Positions 42,874-57,335 of a stretch of DNA of 64,000 bases are shown in pieces. Position numbers and translations under genes: made by a program. This DNA is from Archegozetes longisetosus (taxonomy: Eukaryota > Arthropoda > Arachnida > Sarcoptiformes > Trhypochthoniidae): assembly GCA_018873245.2 (NCBI GenBank), contig JAEMBT020000009.1:15867794-15931793 (forward strand), read 5' to 3'. How positions within the stretch are numbered: position 1 is the stretch's first letter; every line of letters starts with the position of its first letter. Below the pieces are notes generated by a model, which saw only the letters and a list, made by a program, of their open reading frames with translations, was not told where the DNA came from and searched no databases.

Positions 42874-44375
42874 ATGTCTGAGTTTCACGTCCAAGTTGTA
42901 TCAGATGAACCGGTCGATTGGGGCGAAAGTCCTCATTGGGATCAGACCCGACAAAGGCTCTATTACGTCGACTGTTTTGCTAAATGCATTCATCAGATAG
43001 ATCCGGAAAGTGGCAAATCTGAACGGATTCATATTCTCAGTCAATCGACTGAGTCAACTAAATCCATGCCAATGACAACTATTGCTATACCGACTCAAAA
43101 TCAAGATGATAATACATTTGTTATTACATTAGGCAATTCTATTGCTAAATACTCTCTATTGAATGGTGGTGATTGTAAAAAATTAGCTGATCTTGATAAT
43201 GGAGCATATTTTAATGATGGTAAATGTGATAGTAAAGGAAGACTTTGGATTGGAACCTTTAAAGGTTTGATGTGTTTTATCTCATTTTTGGTTGGCTTAG
43301 TTATGATTAGTTATGGTTAGCTATAGTTAGTTATAGGTAGCTATTATCAGTTGTTATTAGTTGCTATTATTTATATGATTAGTTACGGTTGATTACAATT
43401 AGTTATAATTAGATAAATTTAGTTATAATTAATTACGATTAGTTACGATCAGTTACGATTAGTTACGATTAGTTATGATTAATTACCATTAGTTACCATT
43501 AGTTACAATTAGTTACAATTAATTATGATTAATTATGATTAGTTACAATTAGTTATAATTAGTTATAATTAATTAAAAGGAGAGCCTGGGAATCCAGTGA
43601 CAATGCAAAGAGGCGGCGGATCAATATATCAATTCTCTAATGGATCATTGGTTCAAAAGACTACTGGAATGAGTATCTGTAATGGGATCACGTGGTCTTT
43701 GGATAATAGCAAAATCTTTGTGGTCGACACTATGGAACGCACTGTTAATTCGTTTGACTTTGATCTTGATAGTGGAACTATTTGTTAGTTGTTTCTGGTT
43801 TTTAGTTAATTGGTTGCAGTTTTCTTAATTCTTATTCTTATTGTTCTATTCTTTTAGCCAACAAAAAAGTTTTCTTCTGTTCCAATAGCAATTTTAGTTT
43901 CAAAGGGACCGAAATTCCCGATGGAATTACTACTGATATAAAAGGAAATCTTTGGCTAGTTGTTTATTACGGCGGCAAAATTTTAAATATTGACGTCAAT
44001 ACAGGTTAGATAGGATTGGAAATTAAGTTCAAACTAAGTTCAAACTAAATTCAAACCAATACCCAAATCAATATCCAAATCAATATCCAAACTAAATCCA
44101 AACTCAACCCAATATCCAAACCAATATCCAACACCAATAAAATAATAATATCTCACCACTTAGGTCAAGTAATCAACAAAATAGAACTGAAGCCAAACAT
44201 GGTGACATCATGTTGTTTCGGTGGAATAGAATACAATGAACTATTTGTCACATCGTCCAATAGAGGATTATCAACTGGACAGATTACTGCACAACAAGCT
44301 GGTCATACTTTCAAAGTAACTTGCTTTCGCGATAATTCTTTTAAAGGACTACCTTCTAATCCTTTTAAGTTATAG
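42874..44375 (+). CDS. Regucalcin / SMP30-family lactonase
   Basis: Four exons: 42874-43264, 43580-43783, 43858-44004 and 44164-44375, in phase, giving 317 residues (human regucalcin has 299). The metal and active-site residues of the SMP30/gluconolactonase beta-propeller are present: Glu18 in DWGESPHWD, Asn114 in NGAYFNDGKCD, Asn165 in CNGITWS and Asp220 in IPDGITTD, plus the signature DSKGRLWIGT. The family hydrolyses sugar lactones (gluconolactone, or L-gulonolactone in ascorbate synthesis) with a divalent metal, in the cytosol. Insect members are also called luciferin-regenerating enzyme or anterior-fat-body protein. The ATG at 42874 gives MSEFHVQVVSDEPVDWGES, placing Glu18 exactly as in human. 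A leader intron 42675-42826 is likely. Introns 1 and 3 consist largely of short tandem repeats. Confidence 0.95.
43290..43575 (+). repeat. Decamer minisatellite filling regucalcin intron 1
   Basis: About 28 copies of GATTAGTTAY with variants (AATTAGTTAT, ACGATTAGTT, GGTTAGCTAT) run from near the donor (43265) to the acceptor at 43578-43579, so almost the whole 315-bp intron is one array. Confidence 0.92.
44024..44140 (+). repeat. 12-14-bp repeats in regucalcin intron 3
   Basis: Copies of AATATCCAAATC, AAACTAAATTCA and CCAATATCCAAA cover most of the intron 44005-44163. Confidence 0.85.
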
Positions 44376-45289
44376 ATATTTTGTACTTCTTCTTCTTCTT
44401 CTTCTTCTTCTTCATCCCATTACCTCTTCTTCCCATTACCTCTTCTTTTAGTCTATATTACTTTAATATATATATACATTTAGTACTCTATACGTACTTT
44501 AGGTTTATGTTAATCATAAGTAATTAAGATTTATGTTAATAGAAAGTATTAACTCAAGTAATGCCTAAGTAAATTGATCGCTATTGCAATATTATCTGGA
44601 GATATTTTACAATATGTCATCAACTAATCACTTTGATTTTGATTTAATTTATTATTTTTTAGCTTAATTTGTCTGTTTATTTCAATAATTTGTTGTGTTG
44701 ATATACTTGCCATCTGATCGCTATATTGCACGTATTACCATACTCATTATACATTTCCTACAAATTAGCTTTCCCAATCATCTCAGACAAGTTGACAGTT
44801 TTATTAACTAATCAAAGTGATTAGGTCTGGTGGCATACATCTGTTGACTAACTATAATTATATTTAATATTTAATATAAAATCAGAATTGATAATAGTTT
44901 TAGAATCATATTTAACATTTGTATATAAATGAAACTTTTATTCCGATAGACGTTAAGTTAAATGTTTACAAATTAATGAAATTAATAAATGTTGTTATTT
45001 ATTCAATAAAATTAGGTTTTCTTGCTTTTGAGAAATTGTTTTTCATTTTTATGTGGAAACAGTTCTGACAGTACAGTATTTACGAAAATTCTTATACTAA
45101 TATATCTTACATACAAATCCCATTAAGAAAAACTGCTTTTATAAGTCGATTCTCGTAGTCGCTAACGTTTTCAATAATAGAAAGAATTTAAAGAGTTTTT
45201 AAAACAATTTTCAAATATTAATTATGTTATGGAGTGTCTGATTGGTCTTAACGTTATACTTTTAAAAACAATTTCTTATTACAATCCAA
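44376..45289. other. Intergenic between convergent regucalcin and Arf1
   Basis: The two genes converge, so both 3' ends lie here. A CTT run is at about 44386-44414. AATAAA on plus (45005-45010) and on minus (44998-45003) could serve as polyadenylation signals of regucalcin and Arf1 respectively. Nothing else was recognised. Confidence 0.6.
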
Positions 45290-47464
<2,175 letters not shown>

Positions 47465-48493
47465 ATGGATCTCAACCAGTTGAATAGTATGAAAGTAAGT
47501 CTAATTTCAATTATATTAAACATTAAATCAAATGAAATCAATATCTCGATTGATAACTAATTAAATGATTAATCTAAAAGGTGGCAGATTTAAAAAAAGA
47601 ATTAAAATCTCGTGGACTATCAATAGTAGGCAACAAAAGCGAACTAATATCACGACTAAAATCAACTCTAACAGCAGGAGAGACAAACTCAAACGAAGAT
47701 AGCGTACTAAACGAAGAAGACGAAATACTAGGCAGTGACTTACTGGATGGTGGATCAGAAGGTGATACTAAGACAGATGAAGCTCTCATTGATGATTTAC
47801 TCGATAATGGTAGTGAGAATCACTTGTTGGGTAATAAACCAAAGAGTCAGACAGTGACTAATAAGAGAGTCACTGCTGCTGCTGCCATCACTGCCGCTAA
47901 TGATAATAAGACTGAAGAGTCGCCTAAAGATAAGAATCTAACTATTAGCTTATCGAAAGCTTCCAATTCGATGGAGTTAACTGCTGAAGAGAGAAAAGAG
48001 ATGAGGGCTTTGAAGTTTGGTGATAATAAGCTGTCAGTTAGGGCCCAGAGATTTGGGTTGACCACTGAGTCTGATTCTAATGAAGCTAAAACTGTTTCGA
48101 GTACTGATTCGGTATTGAGATTTAGTTTAAAATGTATTAGTTTGTTTTGAAATATTAATTTGATTTCTAAATGTTTATTTAAAGAGTAATTTGAATGAGA
48201 GATTGAAAAAGCGTGCCGAAAGATTTGGTGTAGTTTCAGATAAATTGAAGATTATTGAAAACAAGGAAAAATTATTAAAGCGAAAAGAACGATTTGGAGC
48301 CATTACTACAACAAGTACAAAAACAGATATAGTCAGTCCAAATGCTAAGAAACCAATCATATCCTCGTCTAAAGATGAGGTGAGATATGAATGCAAATGG
48401 TTTAAAGATTCAGATTAAGACTAAGATTGTATTGAAAATTATTTGCAGGACCGTAAGAGACAAAGACTGGAAAGATTCGGTGTGGTTTCTTAA
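47465..48493 (+). CDS. SAP-domain ribonucleoprotein SARNP/CIP29
   Basis: Four exons: 47465-47494, 47581-48111, 48185-48379 and 48449-48493, in phase, giving 266 residues. An N-terminal SAP domain covers about residues 8-42 (MKVADLKKELKSRGLSIVGN, then KSELISRL). An acidic Glu/Asp stretch follows. The C-terminal half has repeated RxxRFG-type motifs: VRAQRFGL, KRAERFGVV, KRKERFGAI and the terminal RLERFGVVS. This layout is that of SARNP (CIP29/Hcc-1; Tho1 in yeast), a nuclear protein that binds DNA and RNA and joins the TREX complex with UAP56 for mRNA export. The repeated motif is the UAP56-binding element in known homologues. The first exon is only 10 codons, and the ATG follows AAAC. The acidic region is somewhat longer than in human SARNP (210 aa). 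Confidence 0.93.
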
Positions 48494-48629
48494 GCATTTA
48501 ACTTACATTTGTATAATTATTATATCAAAACATAAATTAATCCATCATTTGATACATAATTGAAAGGAATAATAATTCACGACTAGCCTTGTTCACTCTT
48601 CACTCTAACTCTATCTAATAACATAAATT

Positions 48630-48706
48630 TGATATGAATTTGACATGAATTTGACATGAATTTAACATGAATTTAACATGAATTTAACATGAATTTAACA
48701 TGAATT
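48630..48706. repeat. 12-bp minisatellite downstream of SARNP
   Basis: About seven copies of GACATGAATTT/AACATGAATTT, close after the SARNP stop and possibly in its 3' untranslated region or just beyond it. Confidence 0.9.
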
Positions 48707-50642
48707 TTAGAGAGTCAAACCTGATTTGCAACTGTAACAAAGGTAAGAAAGATTGGATAAAGAATTGAATGAGCATTAATTTTGTTGAGTAAGTATTGTA
48801 AGTCATACTGAGTTAGCTTATTGTTTAGTTAGTGTATTGTGTTAGTATATTTTTGAGTTAGCTTATTCTTAAGTTAGTGTGTTGAGCTAGTGTGATCTTA
48901 AGATAGTTTGTTTGTTGAGTTAGTATATTCTCATTTAGTCTATCCTTAGCTTATCCTTAAATGTCGTATATTCTCAAATTGATTTGATTAGTAATACCAG
49001 AGTAGGTAAATATCTATTTCTGTCACTGTCGTACTGATCTTGAAAAGTAAGTAAATTGAATTTTTAATATTATGCTCAACATATCCAACTCGACTCTAAA
49101 TTCAGATGAATGACTCTATTGAATAGTTTTCCTGCTGTTCGTGGATTTGTTCGCGACAATCGATATGTAAAATAAGGTAATTTCATTTAGCTCTAAGTGA
49201 ATTGGTTTCAATGGTAAGTAAATGAGAAAATATATGCATGTATTTGCTCGTCAATGTAAATGTAAATGTAAATCTAAATCTAAAATAATCTAATACTTGA
49301 TGTGAACAAGGTTTAGTCGTAAAGTTAGTTTCAATACGATTTTTCAATATTTGTATTAATCTATTTGAGTCGACAATTAGTGTTATGTTTGACTCTATGC
49401 TATTTTTGTGAAATAAATTCAATTTTTATTGGATGTAATAATATTCTTATTTATATAGACATTAAATTTATTATAATTTCAATCAATAATAGACTGTATG
49501 AAGAAATAAAATAATAGTAAAATTGAAGCTAACAATAACTAAATAGACTATAGAAGAAGCAGTTAAAGAGTGTCTATTAGCTGAATAATAATAACATTAT
49601 TATTTGAGAAACTCTTTAGTTTGTCGACTTCATCTCAAGTTAATGGGATAACTTGTACTTGTATTTGAAGTTCTACTCACTTTACTGGTTATTGAAATCA
49701 TTTTTTGTAATGCAAATCTCGCTAACTTTCTAATCTATAATAGTTATAATTGAATTAAGTAGAAATTGAACAATTGATAATTGAATAAGTTGTTATTCAA
49801 ATCACTTAACAATTGGTTTTATACAACCAAGCGTTAGAGAAGCATATGAAATAATTTACAAATTAGTTGTTTCATTGGAATATTCTGGAATATTCTGGTA
49901 GATTCTGGTAGATTCTGGTAGATTCTGGTATATTTAAACAATAAATCAATGATTAGAATGATTATAACATGAAAATATTGAATAAAATCAATAATAATTA
50001 CAAATAAGATAGCAAAAAAGAAGATAAGATATAGAGTTGTATATAGAATTAGTATTAATTAGTATTAACTATAATAATAATAATAATCATAAACTAATAT
50101 AGAATTACACAATTAGAAAAGATCTCACATAACTAATGACTCATAAAGATCTATCTATAGATACAATAATTACAAATTGTCAAGTCATAATGATCAATAG
50201 TTGCACTAAAGTTCTGTTTGTAATTATTAGATTGATTTCTCTATTTGTTGGATACAATCAGTTATATAATATACTAAAATAATCTAAAATACTCAAAAGA
50301 TATTATTAGATTATAGTACATTACAAATAGAGATTTATATACATATATACAAATGTGAATATAAATGCCCACAAAACTATAACAATAAACTATAAAAACT
50401 ACCAAAGTATCAACAACAACAAAATAACAATAAGTAGCATCTCAGTGGCATAAGTAAAATCAGGCTGATCAACATAGTGATCCAATTTACCATCAAAGCT
50501 ATGTATCATATTAAAGACTATAACACAGAATATCACTTATACTGATAGTCAACGATTTCCACCTACGCTCAAAAGCTTATCAAACTTGAAAATAATATAT
50601 TGATTGTAGCATTTGCATTCTGTGTGGTTTGGTCTTTGGGTT

Positions 50643-50700
50643 TCTCTCGCTGTCTCTCTCGATGTCTCTCGCTCTCTCTCCCATCGCTCTGCCATCTCTC

Positions 50701-50745
<45 letters not shown>

Positions 50746-50815
50746 ATCTCTCTCTCCCATCGCTCTTCCTTCTCTCTGATCTATCTCTCTCAACCCGCAT
50801 TGTTCTCTCTCATAA
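50643..50815. repeat. CT-rich simple-sequence complex
   Basis: Pure (CT)n at about 50708-50741 is flanked by interrupted CTCTCTCCCATCGCTCT and TCTCTCTGGCAT units. Overlapping open frames on both strands are repeat products (Ser-Leu, Arg-Glu). Confidence 0.93.
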
Positions 50816-50880
50816 GAACGAAACAACTCTCAGATGATCTGAAACTAAAGCAAAAAGTACTAGAGTCGACAATAGGAATT

Positions 50881-50888
50881 TGACGTCA
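50881..50888. promoter_or_regulatory. Consensus cAMP response element upstream of the IA-2-like gene
   Basis: The palindrome TGACGTCA lies about 505 bp before the first ATG of the IA-2-like gene, just after the CT tract. CREs are common upstream of neuroendocrine secretory genes, but a single 8-bp match in this much sequence is weak evidence. Confidence 0.3.
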
Positions 50889-51393
50889 ATGGTATACGTA
50901 GTAGAGAATCAATATATGAGTTGCAATGATCGCCATTGCGATGTGTTTTGATAGTCTCCAGCGTTTGAAATAGTTAGATACCTGTTCGCGTTATTAGGCC
51001 ATAGATAAGAACACCAGTGGCTTAGAATTGAATATTTTTCTACAAATTTTTTAAGTTATATCGTATTTGAATTTAATTAAAGGCTGGAGAGTTGTCTACA
51101 ATTAGATCGAATACAACTTCTATAGATTGATTTCTATCTTCCTTATATTCTTTATTGAATGACATTCATAAATATGGAGTAATTTCTCTCTAATTCATCT
51201 AAGTTGTGTGTTTCTTTGGACAATTGGTTTTATTATTCAATTCTTTAGTCATGTAATGATTGAATGATAAACCGATTTGTTTCTACCCCTTCGAAACATA
51301 CTTAACTGCTGTACAGCTCATTATTACAGCATCAAATCATTATTTGAATTTATTATTATTATTACTATTATTTTAAAAAACAACTGGCTAGCG

Positions 51394-51767
51394 ATGTTAA
51401 CCGATTTGAAGATAATTACTTCAATTGTCATATTGTTCTCAATTGGATTTAATGATATTTCATCTGACGAAAATGTTGGTATGTATTGAATAGTGTACAG
51501 AATATTCTATAAAATGTCTTAATACGGAATATTCTCTGAGAATAAGTCTCAGTATAGAATATTTTCTCAAAGTAAGTCACAATATGTTCTTGAAATACAT
51601 GAGAGTAAATGGATTTAATATGTAAAATAGAAGTGTACTAGGACTAATATTATCCTTTGGGTGTTAGTTAAGTATTTTACTCCTTATTTTCTTTTTTAAT
51701 TAGTTGATTGTGTGGAATATTGTTTTGGTCAATAAACTTATGGTTGTTTTAGATAAGGAGAGAGAGG

Positions 51768-51806
<39 letters not shown>

Positions 51807-51967
51807 GAAAGAGAGAACATGAATGTAGTTATTATTAAGAAAAAACTATCAATTTAAAACTGTTATTCTTCCAGGGTTGTGAATGAACTTGACAGTCATG
51901 GGGTTACATTATCTGAAATGATAGCCTGAAAAGAAAATAAGTTACTTAAGGGAAGATATTTAGTAAG

Positions 51968-52022
<55 letters not shown>

Positions 52023-55000
52023 ATGTTTCAGGCTTTCATCCCACTGAAAATTTTATTTTTAAATTATTGATTTTAACAGGATTGAGATAAATTTAAAGTT
52101 AAATAATTCATAAATTAGATAACCAAGACAGAGTTAAATGAATGAAAACTAAAATTGATTAGTATTCGAATAAATTAGAGGTCTACTAAATAGATTAAAA
52201 GACATCACACTCTAATCACAGTATTGAGTATAAGTTCAATTTAGTTATATTCAGCTGCTTTTTACAGAAACGCTTTCAGGTGTTTGTTGAGAAGGTGTGA
52301 CATTTTAAGTATAACAGTAAATACAAGCTGCCATTTGCTCTATTTAATCATTTTCTCATCTCTTTCCAAAATATTTCAATATTGAATCGTAACTGTAACT
52401 ATAAATTCCTCAGAGACCTTTACAAAATTGAAAATTTACACCAAACTGATCTTATATAAGATTTCCAAACTATATATACTATTGATTTGTTAAGAAATTA
52501 ACTGACACTTCAATGTTGATTAGTACTTGCCACCCGAACTCAGACCAGACAATGAGCCATAAGAGAGCATATTAAAAGCTAATAGGTTGTAGATGAAGTA
52601 AATGAAGTGAATAGGAAACGATATTTTATAGAAAATAATTGTGTAGGTGTTCAAATCGATTCTCTACATATATATCTATATAAATAGGAAAGCCATCAAC
52701 CAATGAACACTTGTGTTTGCTCTACTAACGTGTTTGTTTTATATGTTTTTCAGTTCTATCTTTTGCTTTTATTTCTCATTTATAATAAATTTGTTTTTTC
52801 GTCTAAATCACGTTTAATTAGTAATACATAAATGTTTTAGTCACAAATATTGAAAGCATTGAATGTATTGAATATTATATTCAATGTATTAAAGAGTGTA
52901 TTCAATCACATATTGAATGTGTTGAGTGTAAGCTTAAAGCAGATATTCACAAATTCAATACTTTTATCTTAATTCTTTATGATTAGATTTAAAGCTTCAT
53001 TTCAAATATAGAAAGAGTACCTCTTGTTTAAACATGTTCAGCCCCTTGCACCTGTTCATCTGTTCAAAATCTTCAGCCTGATCAGACTGAAGGTCTCGAG
53101 CTATCCGAGCAATCCAAGCTAACCCGAGAAAAATACTGTCCAAATGATGTTTGACAATTCAAAATACATAAATTTATAACTCAAAAAATGCTAACTCTCA
53201 AACATTGTTGTATTAGAATTTGAATCGAGCTGAATTTATTGATTAAAATTAGATTTCATATCATTCTTTCAATGATAATTTTGGGAATTTGTTAAGCTAT
53301 TTCAGGCTGAATCATATAATCGAAAGGGACCCAACCGGACATTTTATTAAACTCAAACGAGTACTTGAGTGTTTGACACTATACTAAAAACCCAATAAAT
53401 CAAACAGACTCAAAGATAGTATATGAATTAATATTAAAATAATTTAACAGTTCTATATATTTTCTCCTTATATCTAATGTATAATATCTTATATCTTATA
53501 TATTTGGTTATCATTTTTCTACATATCACATATAGCCTTGATATAAATTGTTCTGGTTTTCTAGCATAAGTTTCTAATAAGAATTGTTCTGATTCTCTAA
53601 CATAAGTTTCTTATAAGAATTGTTCTGATTCTCTAACATAAGTTTCTTATATCAATAGTCTGATTCTCTAGCATTAGTATCTTATCAGTAAGTTGTTTAT
53701 ATATATATATAGAATGTATTAGTTAGAGTTAGAACTATATGTTCATATAATAATCTTTTACTTTTACCCATTTTCTTTACTCGTTTTATATCGAGATCGT
53801 CTCTAAATAATTCAATATATCGACAGATATGGTAGTTCTCTTTTTTATATGATTGAACTGTAGCTGTTTATCGATTTATCTTACACTCATATTGTGAATA
53901 TATATGACTTTTATATTCAACACTAATGGAGTATAACACTAGCGGGATACAACACTAGCGGATACAACACTAGCGGAATACAACACTAGCGGAATACAAC
54001 ACTAGTGTAATACAACACTCAGAGCCTTAAAACAGAACTAAATTAATTAGGGTTTTATAAAATTTGAACTTAAAAAACAGCTTCTTTCTTTACATGTTAA
54101 GCTGAACGTGAAAACGTTGTTTGATAAAGATTTATTGTCTAAATTGAATCTTTGTAATCCTGTAACTTATAGGGACTGAGATAATCAGAACTTATATACT
54201 TGCGAAATAGATATGTGACGTATTATTGAGATCAAATTCTAACTCACTATTATCTTGCCTGCTATCTTCATCATTGTGATCATCAGTGAATTTGCTGTTA
54301 TATAAGAAAACTCTAAAATTTTAAGAATTTGACAGCTTCAACAGTAAAGTTATATAACAATATCTTATGACCATAACAGTTTGGTGAATTTTGCCAAAAA
54401 TACTTTTCGTCTGAATAAATGTCAAGATGTGAGATATAAGTAATATTAGTTTTGAAGTTAAATTATGGGAACAATTCAGTCTTCGTATGGTATAATAATG
54501 GAACAAAGCTATCAAATTTTATTATCTTTTATACTTCTTTCCATATAATAGCTTTTTATTAAATAAGATATTTTTCAGTCATATGAATTTTTATGAAATT
54601 CAAATAATTTCTCTTTATATATTACAACAGAGTTTTATTTTATAAAATATATCAAAAATATTGAATATTAATTCCTTAAATAATTAATAATCGACTTAAA
54701 ATAATTGAAACGATAGTAAGAAAGAATAGAAAGTGGTAATAAGCTATGAGATATAGTTATTGGTATAGTTATACAACTGAATTAACTTATCTGACAATGG
54801 GTGCTCTTAAGTATTATTTGAATGAATTAACTTATTCTACTTTGCAATATCTATTTGGCAAGTAATACGGATTACAGTTGAATTTACTAACTAATATCAA
54901 ATAAATCGGATATTAACCATTTATTTTTACTCACTAGGATTTCATTTATGTCCAATTCTTCTTTTGTTTAATCTAACCTTATGCAATTGGTTCAATTGTT

Positions 55001-56996
55001 CTGAAGCTTTAAATCTTGATTTCAGAAGAAATTCAATTGAAATTGAGTAGAATTTCAGTGGAAATTAGATAGATATTCAATAACAATTCAGCAGAAATTC
55101 AGTAGAAATTCAATAAAAATTCAGTAGAAATTCAATAAATTATATAAAAAACGAGAATTCATATAAAAATTGATATAAAAATATGAATGTAACTAAGATT
55201 CATGTGTAGACTACAGTTTATTTTAGTTAAGAGAGAAAAAAGCATTCGAGATCAAAGTCGATCTCCTGTTGATTCTTGACATTGGAGTTTGGGTTGCAAT
55301 CATATTGAAGTCATGACAATTGAGCTAAGCTTTCTATTACACAACAGGGAATAAGAGAAAAATGCCAGTTCTCTATAGGAAACTTTTACTTTAATATAAC
55401 TTAAGTCACTGTAAAACTACTGTATATAAATACAACCATAAAATGGTGCTTTTCGGTCATCAAGCTCTCTGCCATTGCCAGTAGTTGTGATCAAATGAAA
55501 CTCTAAGTTTTATTCAATAAGAATAGTTAGTCTTTCTGGCAATGCGCGTTCACTATATCTGGTAATGTATCTGATATTTTGAATATATCTGATATTCAGG
55601 ATCTGTCTGATGTAGAGAACGTATCTGATACTCAGAATATATCTGATATTCAGGATATATCTTTTATTTAGGATGTATCTGATATCCAGAATGTCTCGAA
55701 GTGACATAGTGTCTCAAACTCACATAGTATCTCATATTCAGAGCGTATGTCGTACACGCGATTAAATATTAATGCGATTACTGCTATGTTTAGTGAACTT
55801 ATAAATTATGCAAACTCTACTTGTTAACTAACGCTTCTTGGATTTAGTATTAATTTGTTTTGACGTTGACAAGTAGTAAACCACAGAAAAAACGATATTC
55901 TATTTGCTAATCAAGATTAGTATTCCCTTAATCATATTTATCAATTATATAACGTATTTTTGGACTAATTATTTTATATATTTGACTACTCCAATCGTAA
56001 AGAAATTACTTTTCATCAATATTCTTAAGATGTATATTTTTAATGAATACGATTGGTGTTTAAAATTCATTAAGATTTTCAATAAGATTATAATAATAGG
56101 TTCATAGTAATATTCTAAGATTTCAAAATTACAACAAATTGATCTTGACAATCTCTACAGATCAATAAATATTATTATTAATAATAAGAACATATTGTTG
56201 AAACTTATTCTTTATAAATCTACTTCACAATGTTTAACAAATACCAATAACAGCATTAGCTATGATTTAACGAATTTACAAGAGAATGAATAATTGAATT
56301 TATTATTATTATTATGATAATGAGAATGTAATGATACTTCAGTTATAGAATGCATTAAAGCTGATTAAAATATAAAAAGTAAACACTAGTAGACCATACG
56401 AAATATCAATAATTTCATGTCAAAAGTTATTTTCTACATGGTTGAAGATTTAGTTTTCATCTATGATAGAAATAGGAAAGACCGTTAATATCAACAGAAT
56501 ATGGACTGAATAGAAAAGCAAGATTGCAAAAACCGCTGTTAAATGTATTTCTATTCAGTTGGAATTGCTTTTCACTCGACCAATCGATTGACGGAAAGAA
56601 AATCGATTTAGACTGAAATTCGGTAGTTAGTAAACAAATTTTGTTGAGTAGATTAGGTTAGGATAGGATAGGTTAGGTTAGTTTAGGTTAGGTTAGGTTA
56701 ACTCTTCTTATCTTTAAGCAATATACTCTTTAATTTTTGTTTATTATTCATTCAAGTCCTTATATTAGAATGATTCCTGTTCAACTCATTATTATTAAAG
56801 CATTCCAATTAAATTGTTTTCATTTGACTTTACTTTAATCATTTGTTAATTAAATCCGTTTTCACTAAATGTCTATCACATGTAAAGTTTAGCTGAACAC
56901 AATTCGTGATCATAAACAGTTTATAGTTAGAAATTGATTTATTTAGAAATTTATTAAAACTTTAAATTGAAAAATGAGTATTATATTTGAAGTTGA

Positions 56997-57038
<42 letters not shown>

Positions 57039-57285
57039 TGACAGAAAGATAGTTGTGAGAATGTTATAGCTAGCAGTCACCAATGAGAAGTATTACGTAA
57101 TTAATTATAACAGTTATGATACTTGATGCTTAAAATAGATTTTAATATTTCTTCTTTTTCTTCTTCAGTTCCTCTTTCAATTTATGCCTTCCATGTATTA
57201 AGTTGCAGAGTGATTCTGTGTTATAGTATGTGTGGTATATGTGGTATATATGGTTGTATAATTTATATGTTTATATATGACTATA

Positions 57286-57335
<50 letters not shown>

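Larger units (their letters stand above)
48494..51393. other. Intergenic, AT-rich with CT/GA tract
   Basis: No gene was seen. The stretch contains GACATGAATTT/AACATGAATTT 12-bp repeats (about 48630-48705), TAGATTCTGG decamers (about 49878-49930), a CT-rich complex at 50643-50815, and a consensus CRE at 50881-50888. The right 500 bp probably hold the promoter and leader of the IA-2-like gene. Confidence 0.6.

Noticed and set aside
43993..44000. TGACGTCA (CRE-like) near the end of regucalcin exon 3
   Set aside because: Inside conserved coding sequence (Ile-Asp-Val-Asn), so explained by codons.
47574..47789. Ser-rich minus frame (also 47847-48065 and 48175-48396)
   Set aside because: Antisense shadows of the SARNP exons.
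50549..50883. Four overlapping open frames encoding Arg-Glu or Ser-Leu repeats
   Set aside because: Translations of the CT/GA simple-sequence tract on both strands.
54321..54515. 64-codon minus frame in the IA-2-like intron
   Set aside because: AT-rich composition, no motif and no splice context.
55510..55707. Minus-strand frame of Ile-Arg-Tyr-Ile-Leu repeats
   Set aside because: Translation of the ATATCTGATATTCAGGA minisatellite.
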